A program made the translations under genes and the position numbers. This document shows positions 16,448 to 25,590 of a stretch of DNA of 64,000 bases, in pieces (within the stretch, counting starts at the first letter, position 1; every line of letters begins with the position of its first letter). Source of the stretch: Latilactobacillus curvatus JCM 1096 = DSM 20019 (GTDB lineage: Bacteria; Bacillota; Bacilli; Lactobacillales; Lactobacillaceae); the NCBI RefSeq assembly GCF_004101845.1, contig NZ_CP026116.1:558001-622000 (forward strand), given 5' to 3'. The notes beneath the pieces are model-generated. The model was not told the DNA's origin, made no database searches, and saw only the letters and a program-made list of their open reading frames with translations.

Positions 16448-17548
16448 TCATTGTAAGGTATCTGTGGGTTGGTTACCAGTTTTTTTTGAAAATAGATTAG
16501 CCGCTAAAGTCGTTAGTGGTATGGATTGAATTTTTGGAACACCAATTGCATCGAGGTAAACAAGATTAATGGCATCTCCTTGATTCTTCTTATCATGTAA
16601 AAGTTGCGTGAAGAGTCGATCACTCATAAGTAACGGGCTATCTGTCGGCAAGCCGACCGCATTTAAAACAGTTGTAATCACTGGTGTTAAATGCGCTTCA
16701 GTCAGTCCACTTTGTTCGACTAAGTGCTGCATGGCAACTAACCCGATGCTGACCGCTTCACCGTGCATCAGGCTGCCATTGGCCAGGGTTTCAACCGCGT
16801 GGCCAATCGTATGACCGTAATTTAATAATTGGCGTTGATTACTTTCTTTTTCATCGGCCATGACAATCTGTGCCTTGTAGTGCACACTTTGCTGAATTAG
16901 TGTTTCAGCCTGCGCTAGAATCATATGCGCACTTTGAATCCCTGTCACCTGTTGCCAAAATGTCCCACCGTTGAGTGCAGCCACTTTAACGATTTCCGCA
17001 TAACCGGCCAGTAATTGGCGTTGATCCAGCGACGTTAAAAAGTCGGGATCAATCAATACTAAATCCGGCTGGTAAAAAGAACCAACTAAGTTCTTGCCAG
17101 CTGGTAAATCAAGTGCAGTCTTTCCACCGACACTACTGTCAACTTGTGCCAAAAGCGAGGTTGGCATCTGAATAAATGCAATCCCCCGCATATAGGTGGA
17201 CGCGATAAACCCCGCCAAATCACCGACAACCCCACCACCTAAAGCAATCACCCCGTCATGACGGGTAAAATTCGCCGCTGCCAGTTGGGAATAAAGTGCC
17301 ATTGCTTGGTCAAGTGATTTCGACGTTTCACCAGCCGGAATAATAATCGGTGTGACTTGATAGCCAACTTGGATTAATTGAGATTCGACCGTTTCTAAAT
17401 ACAACGGGGCAACATTCGTGTCTGTGATTAATGCGATTTGACGAGGTGTCCAAACTTGCGCGATTTGTTCAGCACAGATGTGATACAAACCAGATTGGAT
17501 CCGAATCTGATAATTTTTTTGTGTGAGGTGGACATCAATTATCACCAT
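16448..17548 (-). CDS. aroB: 3-dehydroquinate synthase
   Basis: Cyclises DAHP to 3-dehydroquinate using NAD and a divalent metal. GGGVVGDLAGFIASTYMRGI (NAD and substrate loop), AEIVKVAAL and GHTIGHAVE (metal His) are clear. About 366 residues. ATG 17548 overlaps the aroF stop as TAATG, so translation is likely coupled; GTG 17560 would lie inside aroF without gain. Confidence 0.95.
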   Translation of the reverse strand: MVIIDVHLTQKNYQIRIQSGLYHICAEQIAQVWTPRQIALITDTNVAPLYLETVESQLIQVGYQVTPIIIPAGETSKSLDQAMALYSQLAAANFTRHDGVIALGGGVVGDLAGFIASTYMRGIAFIQMPTSLLAQVDSSVGGKTALDLPAGKNLVGSFYQPDLVLIDPDFLTSLDQRQLLAGYAEIVKVAALNGGTFWQQVTGIQSAHMILAQAETLIQQSVHYKAQIVMADEKESNQRQLLNYGHTIGHAVETLANGSLMHGEAVSIGLVAMQHLVEQSGLTEAHLTPVITTVLNAVGLPTDSPLLMSDRLFTQLLHDKKNQGDAINLVYLDAIGVPKIQSIPLTTLAANLFSKKTGNQPTDTLQ

Positions 17549-18549
17549 TAGTGCCGCCACTGTTTGACGACTGCATCAACGGCCCACACTTGATGACACA
17601 TTTCAAGATAAGTAGCTGGCTTTAAGGCTTGTGCGCCATCAGAAAAGGCTTTTTCTGGATGATCATGAATCTCAACTTGTAACCCACTTGCCCCAGTTGC
17701 GACTCCAGCCCGAGCCATTGGCGTCACAAGATCCCATTCACCAGTCGCATGACTCGGATCAATTAAGACTGGATAGTGCGTTAATTTTTGTAAAACTGGG
17801 ACAGCATTTAAATCAAATGTGTTGCGCGTATAGTGATTGTCAAACGTCCGAATCCCGCGCTCTAACAGCATAATTTGTTGATTACCGTTGGCAGCAATGT
17901 ACTCGGCAGCATTTAATAAATCATCAACAGTTGCTGCTAAGCCACGTTTTAAAGCAACGGGAACGTTGATTTTTCCAACAGCTTTCAATAATGAAAAGTT
18001 TTGCATATTGCGCGCCCCGATTTGAAAAATATCGGTATATTGCGCCACTAAATCAACATGCGTTTCATCCATCACTTCGGTCACAACGTCCATTTGATAA
18101 GCATCAGCAGCCTTGCGCAATGCTTTCAAACCAGCTTCGCCCATCCCTTGAAAGGAATACGGTGATGTCCGCGGTTTATACGCGCCACCCCGCAAAATAG
18201 TCGCACCGCCTTCTTTAGCAACTTTGGCCATCGCCATAATGTGGTCAGCAGATTCGACCGAACAAGGACCCGCCATCACCGTGAAGTCTGCACCGCCAAT
18301 CGTACTGTGTGCTAATTCGATGACCGTGTTTTCGGGTTGGAATAGCCGACTGCCAAGCACGTAACTCGGTTCATCCGTGGTGGTTGCCGCAATGACTTCT
18401 TCCTCTGCTGGGGTAAAATCAATTGCTTTTGCACCGATCACCGCTACATGGTGCTTAATCTGATAGACATTCGGATTTGTCGTGCGTTGTCGTGCGCAAA
18501 AATCATCAATCAGCGCTGAATCAGTATTTGGTTTAAATTGAATAATCAT
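17548..18549 (-). CDS. aroF: DAHP synthase, type I beta
   Basis: Condenses PEP and erythrose 4-phosphate to DAHP, the entry to aromatic synthesis. 333 residues. The short N-terminal ferredoxin-like regulatory segment (residues 1-70) and the barrel motifs VMAGPCSVES, ATILRGGAYKPRTSPYSFQG, ALKRG and LIDPSHATG match the AroA/AroG I-beta type of Bacillus and Thermotoga. No chorismate mutase domain is fused. It lies between aroE (6 bases upstream) and aroB (overlapping). Confidence 0.94.
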   Translation of the reverse strand: MIIQFKPNTDSALIDDFCARQRTTNPNVYQIKHHVAVIGAKAIDFTPAEEEVIAATTTDEPSYVLGSRLFQPENTVIELAHSTIGGADFTVMAGPCSVESADHIMAMAKVAKEGGATILRGGAYKPRTSPYSFQGMGEAGLKALRKAADAYQMDVVTEVMDETHVDLVAQYTDIFQIGARNMQNFSLLKAVGKINVPVALKRGLAATVDDLLNAAEYIAANGNQQIMLLERGIRTFDNHYTRNTFDLNAVPVLQKLTHYPVLIDPSHATGEWDLVTPMARAGVATGASGLQVEIHDHPEKAFSDGAQALKPATYLEMCHQVWAVDAVVKQWRH

Positions 18550-18555
18550 AAATTA

Positions 18556-19419
18556 TTAAAACTCCTTCGTTAAAGCATGATAGATGGGATCGGTTTGTAG
18601 GACCTGGCCCGTCCAGAATTGAAAACTCAACGCGGCCTGTTCAACTAACATGCCAAGCCCGTTTTGGGTTGGATGACCACTTCGAGCCGCTAACTGTAAA
18701 AAAGCAGTCTGACGTGGCGCATATATTAAGTCGGCAACTAAACAAGTCATCGGTATTTGACCAATTAAAGGTGCTGCCAGCGGTAATCCAGGGGTATTGA
18801 CCATGCCAAGATTCGTGGCGTTAATCACGCAATCAGCATTACTGAGTGCTTGTTGGAGTGCCTGTTCATCGGCATAATTATGTAGCACGATGGACATCGA
18901 ATGGTGATTAGCAATTTTTGCCAGTCGTTGTTCAACCGCCGCATAAGTCGTATTTTGACGTTTGAAGACCTGAATCGTCGCCACACCATAACGAGCGGCG
19001 GCTTCGATAACCGCGAGAGCAGCGCCCCCACCACCCAGAATAACAATTTGCTGACTAGCTAGATTGGGATATCTTTTCTGCAAAGCGCGCCAAAAACCAT
19101 CGCCATCAGTATTCGTGCCTACCAATTTACCCGATCGTAAAGCAACCGTATTGATGGCGCCAACGAGTTGCGCAGTTGGCATTAACTCGTCCATTAATGG
19201 CACAAGCGACTGTTTATAGGGCATTGAAAGATTAACGCCTGCCACACCAAGCGTCCGAATCGCTTTTGCGACATCTTGCGGCCGTGCTTGGCTATCGAAA
19301 ACCAGATACCGCGCGTCGATTTGATGTTGTTTAAAACCCAGATTATGAATCATGGGTGACAAGCTATGGTGCGCTGGATGCGCAACCAAGCCGTAAAGAG
19401 CTGTATAACCTGATATCAT
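18556..19419 (-). CDS. aroE: Shikimate dehydrogenase
   Basis: NADPH-dependent reduction of 3-dehydroshikimate. SLSPMIHNLGF with the substrate Ser pair, NLSMPYKQSL with the catalytic Lys, GTNTDGDGF and the Rossmann loop ILGGGGAALAVIEAAA are present; about 287 residues. I chose ATG 19419 (MISGYTALYGLVAHP) because AGAGG lies eight bases upstream; ATG 19443 is in frame but lacks a ribosome site. First gene of the aro cluster. A TATGAT at about 19440 with an AT-rich upstream may be the promoter. Confidence 0.94.
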   Translation of the reverse strand: MISGYTALYGLVAHPAHHSLSPMIHNLGFKQHQIDARYLVFDSQARPQDVAKAIRTLGVAGVNLSMPYKQSLVPLMDELMPTAQLVGAINTVALRSGKLVGTNTDGDGFWRALQKRYPNLASQQIVILGGGGAALAVIEAAARYGVATIQVFKRQNTTYAAVEQRLAKIANHHSMSIVLHNYADEQALQQALSNADCVINATNLGMVNTPGLPLAAPLIGQIPMTCLVADLIYAPRQTAFLQLAARSGHPTQNGLGMLVEQAALSFQFWTGQVLQTDPIYHALTKEF

Positions 19420-19573
19420 TACATTTTCCTCTAAAACTATCATACTTTACTTAATGAGATTTTTAAATGGTTGGTATCAAAAAGTCATGCTTAATACTGT
19501 TATTTTTTGTCATTATCCGGTAAGATTAACATAGATTGAAAACGGTTAATATAATAGAAAGAGGTCCTTAATA

Positions 19574-20392
19574 ATGTCGATCGAACGTCAAACGTTATCC
19601 GTTAAAGAACAAGCATTTATAGTTGATGCATATTGGTTAACACCCATTCCAGATTTCGAGCATCCAGTTAAACATCCCGTCATGATTATTTGTCCAGGCG
19701 GTGGTTTTACGTATCATTCAGGTCGTGAAACAACACCGGTCGCGTTGCGATTTTTAGCAGAAGGGTTTCACGTGATTGTTCTCCCCTACCAATTAATAAG
19801 TTCGACTGAAACCGTTTATCCGCTCGCTTTAAATCAGCTTGCTAAGACAATTGAGTGGGTGACTGATCAAGCTGGAGAATATGATATTGATTTGGATCGA
19901 ATTGTTTTGACTGGTTTTTCAGCTGGTGGACATGTGGTCGCTACCTATAATGGCATTGCGACCGATCCAATCCACCGAGCTGATTACGGGTTAGACGATT
20001 ACCGTGGTCATCATGCAGCGATTGTCTTAAATTATCCTGTGATTGATTTTGACGCTGGTTTTCCAATTGATGATGCAACTAAGCAACAGATTACAGTGGA
20101 CCAAACTTTATGGCACGCACAAAAAAATATCACAGCAGCAGCTAAACCAGCTTTTATTTGGCAAACAGCCACAGACGCCCTTGTTCCAGCAACGAATTCA
20201 CTTCTATATACACTTGCATTACAGCAACATAAAATCCCTGTTGAATACCATCTCTTTGGAGCTGGTGTTCATGGCCTTTCGCTTGCTAATCATGTGACTC
20301 AAACACCAGGCAAACCAGAATATGCTAATACTGTAGCAGCTCAGTGGGTCCCACTTGTATTGGACTGGTTTAAACTGATGGCAATTTTATAA
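19574..20392 (+). CDS. Alpha/beta-hydrolase, acetyl-esterase-like
   Basis: 272 residues. PVMIICPGGGFTYHSGRE forms the oxyanion-hole region, LTGFSAGGHVVATY carries the nucleophile Ser, ATDALVPATNS the acid and GAGVHGLSL the His. This is the BD-FAE / acetyl xylan esterase-like (Aes) group in lactobacilli. The substrate, probably small acyl esters, is not predicted. AGAGG precedes the ATG. A single-gene unit ending in a strong terminator. Confidence 0.88.
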   Translation: MSIERQTLSVKEQAFIVDAYWLTPIPDFEHPVKHPVMIICPGGGFTYHSGRETTPVALRFLAEGFHVIVLPYQLISSTETVYPLALNQLAKTIEWVTDQAGEYDIDLDRIVLTGFSAGGHVVATYNGIATDPIHRADYGLDDYRGHHAAIVLNYPVIDFDAGFPIDDATKQQITVDQTLWHAQKNITAAAKPAFIWQTATDALVPATNSLLYTLALQQHKIPVEYHLFGAGVHGLSLANHVTQTPGKPEYANTVAAQWVPLVLDWFKLMAIL

Positions 20393-20399
20393 GAACCTA

Positions 20400-20444
20400 A
20401 AAAGCAATGGATACAGTAATATTAACTGCATCCATTGCTTTTTT
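20400..20444. terminator. Bidirectional terminator between the esterase and rpoN
   Basis: GCAATGGAT-CAGT stem and its complement with an AATATT loop, flanked by A and T tracts. Confidence 0.9.
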
Positions 20445-20446
20445 GC

Positions 20447-21673
20447 TTATTTACGGTCTGCCTTATTAGCAATACCTAATTCTTGACGATATTTAGCGAC
20501 GGTTCTTCTAGCAACTTTAATGTCATACTTAACTTTTAACTGGTCCGCGATTTTTTGATCAGACAATGGATGATGGGCTTCTTCTTCCTTAACAACTGTT
20601 TGAATTGCAATGTGCGTCTGTGTCAAGGTGGGACCTTCCTCTAAAGTTGTACTCCGTTTGGTCAACAAATTCCGCAGAAGATAGATACCATTAGGCGTCC
20701 GAATTGATTTTTCTTTAATCGTTCGGCTAATTGTTGATTCACTGAGCTGCAATTGATTTGCGATATCCCGTAGAATCAATTGATTAGGATATGCTTGTTT
20801 TCCAGTAATATAATCCCACTGTGCCTTGATTAGGACTTCAGCAACCATTAATAATGTTTGCCCGCGCTTATGCAAACTCGTGTTTAACATCTGATACTCG
20901 GCATATTTTTGCTGAATGTATTGTTTGGTAGCGACATCGACTTCCTTTTGGAACTGCACGTAACTTGCATGTTCAAAAATCAGCGTTGGTCGCCCAAATT
21001 CAGTCAATAGTAGCTGATATCGTGAGCCATTCATCTTAATAATGACATCTGGCACTTGAAAATTAGTTGGTGAGTCATCAAACATATTTCCTGGTTCAAG
21101 ACTCAGTGCACCTATTTTGTGTAAAATCGATTGCATGTCATCTTGACTAATGGCTAACTGAGTTTGAATTTGTTTAATATCACCAGCTAATAATTGTTCA
21201 AAATAATCAGTTATCACCAAAATACTAAGATCATCAGCCGGATAAATAGCAGAGGCCTGTAGTAATAACACTTCTTGTGCATCACGACCACCAACCCCGA
21301 TTGGATCAAGTTGTTGTAGTAACGTCACAACGTCTTGATAAGTGGTCTGATCAATTTGATTTTCTTGGATAAAACGGGCTTCATCCACCTTTAAATAGCC
21401 ATTTGGTTCAACCTCCAAAATCAGCCGTTGCAAAAGTTGCTGTAATTTACCTGCTTTAAACCGATAACCGACTTGTTCCAACAAATAATCGTATAAATTA
21501 CCTGTTCCGTGAGCCGCTAGCTGATCAAAATTGAATTCTTTTGTACAGGCTTCGACGGACCCGACCTCAAACAAGGGGTTCTCTAAACTACGAGCTTTTA
21601 AATAATCCAGTAGGTCGAGACTATTAGATTGCAAAATTTTTAAGGATTGTTGCAATGTGGTAGATTGCAAATT
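20447..21673 (-). pseudogene. rpoN: RNA polymerase sigma-54, N-terminally truncated by an IS30 element
   Basis: The frame covers core-binding, HTH and DNA-binding domains with an intact RpoN box ARRTVAKYR near the C-terminus and the region I stretch TLQQSLKILQSNSLDLLDYLKARSLENPLFE. The usual first 20 or so residues of region I, rich in Gln, are missing: the reading frame runs straight into the IS30 end at 21674, and upstream of that, in the reconstructed target, it meets a stop. Region I is needed for -12 recognition and activator response, so function is probably lost or abnormal. In lactobacilli sigma-54 mainly serves mannose-class PTS operons. Original length would be about 430 residues; 407 remain if a CAA-preceding TTG is used. 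Confidence 0.85.
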
Positions 21674-22602
21674 TAATCCGAATTTTTGGACAAATTTGTC
21701 AGCATAACCTGATACGGTGTTTGCCAGTCGAGTATTTTAAGCGGTCGCTGGTTAATTTGGAGTAACGTCGTCGTTAAATCTTGAGCACTAATGTGCTCAA
21801 AACGAGTCCCTTTAGGATAAAAATAACGTAAATTCCGATTAAAGCGTTCATTACTACCACGTTCAGCTGGCGTATAAGCATGGCAGTAATAGGTCTTAAT
21901 ACCATATTGTGATTCAAGTGATACTAGCCCACTAAACTCAGTGCCACGGTCCACAGTAAAGCTGTGCACCGGACCATTAAAAGTGGTTAGGAACTTAGTT
22001 AGTACTTCATTAACAGTCGCTGTCGTCCGATCTTTTAACCGGTATGCCCAAAGGAACCGTGATTTTCGATCGATTAAAGTTAATAAAACTGCCTTACTAT
22101 GCCCACGAGGACCAACGACTGTATCTAGTTCAAAATCGCCGATGCGCTTACGTTGATTAATCATCATGGGACGCTGTTCAATTGATCGCCCCAAAGATTG
22201 ATTATATTTGGATCGTTGGTCAACGTTACGCCGTTGGCGTACGCCATGTTCAGGTAGATCATTCAAGGAGAAACCAATTCTCCCCTGATTTAGCCAATTA
22301 TAAATAGATTTAGTAGCTAGTTTAAATTCGTGAGCAATCATTCCTGGTGACCAGCTTAGACGTAAATGGTTGAGAATTTTTTGCTTTAACCCATCGCTCA
22401 GCTTAGTTTTCCGACCACATCGTGATCGCTTGTATTCGGCATCTGTTTGTGCTAATTCAGCCTGATAAGGTTGACATCGAGATAATTCATAAGAAATTGT
22501 TGACGGTGATCGGTTCAGCCGAACGCCCATTTGGATATTGGACAGCCCTAATTCACAAAAGGTTTCGATTTTAATTCGTTCGGAATAGGTTATACTAGAC
22601 AA
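21673..22602 (-). CDS. IS30-family transposase
   Basis: 309 residues. N-terminal HTH (YSERIKIETFCELGLSNIQMGVRLNRSPSTISYEL), then the DDE core: Asp in IGDFELDTVVG, Asp in FTVDRGTEFSG, Glu in PAERGSNERFNRNLRYFYPKG. The stop codon uses one base outside the element, the final A coming from the ATT target duplication. AGGAGC lies upstream. It appears intact and may be mobile. Confidence 0.93.
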   Translation of the reverse strand: MSSITYSERIKIETFCELGLSNIQMGVRLNRSPSTISYELSRCQPYQAELAQTDAEYKRSRCGRKTKLSDGLKQKILNHLRLSWSPGMIAHEFKLATKSIYNWLNQGRIGFSLNDLPEHGVRQRRNVDQRSKYNQSLGRSIEQRPMMINQRKRIGDFELDTVVGPRGHSKAVLLTLIDRKSRFLWAYRLKDRTTATVNEVLTKFLTTFNGPVHSFTVDRGTEFSGLVSLESQYGIKTYYCHAYTPAERGSNERFNRNLRYFYPKGTRFEHISAQDLTTTLLQINQRPLKILDWQTPYQVMLTNLSKNSD

Positions 22603-22686
22603 AAGATCAGCTCCTAAAAGATGGGTTTGTGGTAAACACCATTTTAAAGGAAGCTGATCTTTTTTGTCCGAACAGCGTTCGGATTA
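21674..22686 (-). mobile_element. IS30-family insertion sequence
   Basis: 1013 bp bounded by TAATCCGAA and TTCGGATTA, with a 3-bp target duplication ATT at 21671-21673 and 22687-22689. It carries one transposase on minus. It resembles ISLsa1 of L. sakei; identity not verified. Removing it and one ATT leaves GGTAGATTG and CAATCTACC as perfect inverted arms around 9 bases. Confidence 0.9.
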
Positions 22687-23391
22687 ATTTTACAATCTAC
22701 CTTATTACCAAGTCCAGTTGCTGCGCGTGCTGGCGGATCTTCGGGTGGCTCTGGTGGTTCGGGTGGTAGCGGTGGTGGGTCTTCACCGACATCCAGTTAT
22801 GTTGGCGGCCGTAGTCGTGATTATTATTACGATGATGCGGGATGTCGGCATTACTACAAGTCCCCAATGCGTCGTTTATTCGATAGTATAGTCACCCTGC
22901 CTTTCGTATTCGTCTCCCTTGGGATCATGATTTGGCGTAAAGTGCGTGACTGGTTAACCGGACGTAGAAAACGGGCACTGGCTGATACCATGCCGTTAGA
23001 TGCTGAAACCGCGGCGCGCTTTGAAAATGCATTCTATCAAATTGAAACAGCTTGGCCCTCAAATGACTTAAGCAACGTGGCGGACTTAATGACGCCCCAT
23101 TTTCAGCACCAACAACAACGCATCTTAAACCGTTATCAACGGCACCATAAACATAACCAACTTGAGAGTATCGCCATTGTTTCAACTGAGTTATTATTAC
23201 CTGAAAAACCGAACCGCCAAGATATTCTAGTGACAGCGCAAATGCGCGATTACTTCACTGATGAGCGGCAGACAGCCACGGTTAATGACCAACGTCGTGA
23301 AGCGGCTTATATTGAACGTTTCAGCGAAATTTGAACGTTTAAATTAATTGATGGTCAATATCGTGTCGCTCATATTAATCAATCCCTATAA
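22687..23391 (+). pseudogene. Tim44-like domain protein, 5' end removed and a Trp-to-stop mutation
   Basis: The frame begins at the IS30 edge with the rest of a signal peptide (ILQSTLLPSPVAARAGG), a Gly/Ser-rich linker, one membrane segment (FDSIVTLPFVFVSLGIMIW) and a Tim44-like C-terminal domain (ARFENAFYQIETAWPSNDLSNVADLMTPHF). At 23332-23334 a TGA interrupts ...YIERFSEI; reading on gives TFKLIDGQYRVAHINQSL and a natural TAA at 23389, so the TGA most likely replaces the conserved TGG. The first ATG (22867) has no ribosome site. Two independent lesions mark this as dead. Confidence 0.8.
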
Positions 23392-23420
23392 AAGAGCTAC
23401 CAGTTGGTGGTTCTTTTTTG
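23390..23420 (+). terminator. Terminator after the Tim44-like pseudogene
   Basis: AGAGCTACCA pairs with TGGTGGTTCT (two G-U pairs), followed by TTTTT. Confidence 0.7.
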
Positions 23421-23527
23421 TTATTTAATTGGTTAAGTTTATTGCGTTAAACAACTTTTTCTCTTAAAATAGACCTTATCGATTTAAAAATTGTTTATCC
23501 ATTTTGATTAGAAAGTGAGGTCATTTG

Positions 23528-24247
23528 ATGACCCTCCATGTTGGCACTGGCCAGACACAAACGGCCGTTTCCTTAATGCCGCGTAACCTAGACGATTGTG
23601 TGCGTGAAATGGCACTCGTTGAGCAAAAGCAAGCTGCGATTGATATTCTAGAATGGCGCTTAGACTATTGGCAAACACCAGCGACCTTATTAACGGCTGG
23701 TCACCAAATTGCCGCCTGCAAGCACCCCGTTATTTTAACGCTCAGAACAACCCATGATGGCGGCCTGTCTGATCCAACCGACTATTTAGACCGCTATACA
23801 GCTCTATTATCGGCTCAAATCGGCGATGTGGTTGATATTGAGTGGTCTTTACCTGAGGCAGTTAGAAAAGCCGTCAGCGCGCTTGCACGTGCGAATGGCT
23901 ATCAAGTGTTACTAAGCCATCACGATTTAAAGACAACCCCTGATAATCTAACACTTCAAAAACAACTCGCAGCAATGCATGCGACGCACCCAGATATGTT
24001 AAAACTAGCAACTACCGCTCAAAGTAATGAGGATACTACTCGGTTAATGGCGATTACCCAGTCTTTTACACATGATCACACAACCCCACTGATCACGATG
24101 GCGATGTCTGAATTTGGCTTAGCCTCTCGCATTTTTGGTGGTCAATTCGGTTCAGCTGTGAGTTTCGGTTACCTTGAACACCCCAGTGCACCAGGCCAAT
24201 TACCCATTGAACAACTCAAAGGCTTGTTGACAATGCATCAAAATTAA
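23528..24247 (+). CDS. aroD: Type I 3-dehydroquinate dehydratase
   Basis: Dehydrates 3-dehydroquinate by a Schiff-base mechanism. 239 residues. Substrate-binding ILEWRLDYW, catalytic His in LSHHDLKTTP, Schiff-base Lys in MLKLATTAQS, and FGSAVSFGYL close the site. ATG 23528 follows GAGGT; the TTG just before it is less likely. It supplies the step missing from the aroE-aroF-aroB-aroK cluster 4 kb away, from which it is separated by the esterase, rpoN remnant and IS30. A single-gene unit with a strong terminator. Confidence 0.94.
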   Translation: MTLHVGTGQTQTAVSLMPRNLDDCVREMALVEQKQAAIDILEWRLDYWQTPATLLTAGHQIAACKHPVILTLRTTHDGGLSDPTDYLDRYTALLSAQIGDVVDIEWSLPEAVRKAVSALARANGYQVLLSHHDLKTTPDNLTLQKQLAAMHATHPDMLKLATTAQSNEDTTRLMAITQSFTHDHTTPLITMAMSEFGLASRIFGGQFGSAVSFGYLEHPSAPGQLPIEQLKGLLTMHQN

Positions 24248-24251
24248 CCGC

Positions 24252-24295
24252 ACAAAAAAAGCCCCGCACAAATTCAATTTGTGCGGGGCTTTTTA
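24252..24295. terminator. Bidirectional terminator between aroD and pepT
   Basis: Nearly perfect 17-bp stem containing AAAGCCCCGCACAAATT with a 1-base loop centre, flanked by A and T tracts. Confidence 0.93.
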
Positions 24296-24304
24296 GATTG
24301 TTGA

Positions 24305-25546
24305 TTAGTTCCGTTCAACGTTTAAATCATTCATCTTAAGCATTGTATCAACGGCCTTTTCCATTGTTTCGATTGAAACAAATTCGTAGCGACCGTGCAT
24401 GTTTTCAGCACCAGCAAAGATGTTAGGGGTTGGAATACCCATGAATGAAATCTTAGAACCATCTGTCCCACCACGAACAGGTTCGATTAATGGTTTGATA
24501 TCAACGGCTTCCATTGCATCTTTAGCAAGATCAACAACGTCCATGTGATCTTTTAAGACTTCTGCCATGTTGTAGTATTGATCTTTGATTGTTGCAACAA
24601 CGCGGCCTTCACCGTATTTAGCATTCATTTGATCAGCAACTTTAGCAGCAAATGCTTTGCGTTCTTCCAAACCATCACGTTCGAAATCACGAATGATGTA
24701 AGCCATGTGTGCTTCATCAACTGTGCCTTCAAGGCTTAATAAGTGATAGAAACCTTGACGACCGTCTGTTTTTTCAGGGACTTCATCGCTTGGTAAAGCA
24801 TTTTGGAAATCAACAGCCACTTGAAGGGCATTGATCATGATGTTTTTAGCTTCACTAGGATGCACGTTTTTACCTTGAATATCGACTTTCATGGCAGCAG
24901 CGTTGAATGTTTCGTATTCAAGTTGACCGATTGGACCGCCATCCATTGTGTAAGCAAAGTCGGTTGCGAAATCTTTGGCATCAAAGTGATCAGCGCCAGT
25001 TCCGATTTCTTCATCGGGGCCAAAACCAATCTTGATGTCGCCATGTTTGATTTCAGGATGTTGGACTAAGAAGTCCATGGCTGTCATGATTTCAGCAACC
25101 CCAGACTTATCATCTGAACCTAATAATGTTGAGCCGTCAGTTGTGATTAAAGTTTGGCCTTTATAATTTTTCATATTTGGGAATTCTTTAGGATCTAATA
25201 CGAATTTACCCGCATCATCTAATTTAATAATTGATTCGCCATCATAGTTTTCGACGATTTGTGGATTGACACCTTTGGCATTGAAGTCGGCAGTATCAAC
25301 GTGTGATAAAAAGCCCATTGTTGGCACTTTTTTATCAATATTACTTGGTAATAGCGCTGTTACATAGCCATTACTTTCGTTGTATTTCACATCACTTAAT
25401 CCGATTTCCTTCAAGTCGTCCATCAATTTGTGTAAAAATACCACTTGTGTTTGGGTTGATGGGCTCGTTGTTGCGTTTTCATCTGAACGTGTTTCAGTTG
25501 TGATATATTCTAGAAAACGAGGAATCAATTTTTCATATTTAGCCAT
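24305..25546 (-). CDS. pepT: Peptidase T (tripeptidase, M20B)
   Basis: Releases the N-terminal residue of tripeptides in the cytoplasm. 413 residues, normal size. Zinc-site motifs: [11 protein letters not shown] (His, Asp), [11 protein letters not shown] (bridging Asp), [14 protein letters not shown] (general base Glu-Glu), and a C-terminal His in NMHGRYE. AGGAGG precedes the ATG. A single-gene unit by spacing; part of the usual peptide-use set of lactobacilli together with pepD in this window. Confidence 0.95.
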   Translation of the reverse strand: MAKYEKLIPRFLEYITTETRSDENATTSPSTQTQVVFLHKLMDDLKEIGLSDVKYNESNGYVTALLPSNIDKKVPTMGFLSHVDTADFNAKGVNPQIVENYDGESIIKLDDAGKFVLDPKEFPNMKNYKGQTLITTDGSTLLGSDDKSGVAEIMTAMDFLVQHPEIKHGDIKIGFGPDEEIGTGADHFDAKDFATDFAYTMDGGPIGQLEYETFNAAAMKVDIQGKNVHPSEAKNIMINALQVAVDFQNALPSDEVPEKTDGRQGFYHLLSLEGTVDEAHMAYIIRDFERDGLEERKAFAAKVADQMNAKYGEGRVVATIKDQYYNMAEVLKDHMDVVDLAKDAMEAVDIKPLIEPVRGGTDGSKISFMGIPTPNIFAGAENMHGRYEFVSIETMEKAVDTMLKMNDLNVERN

Positions 25547-25590
25547 GGTGTAGCCTCCTAGATATTATTTAATACTAATTCTATTCTAAC

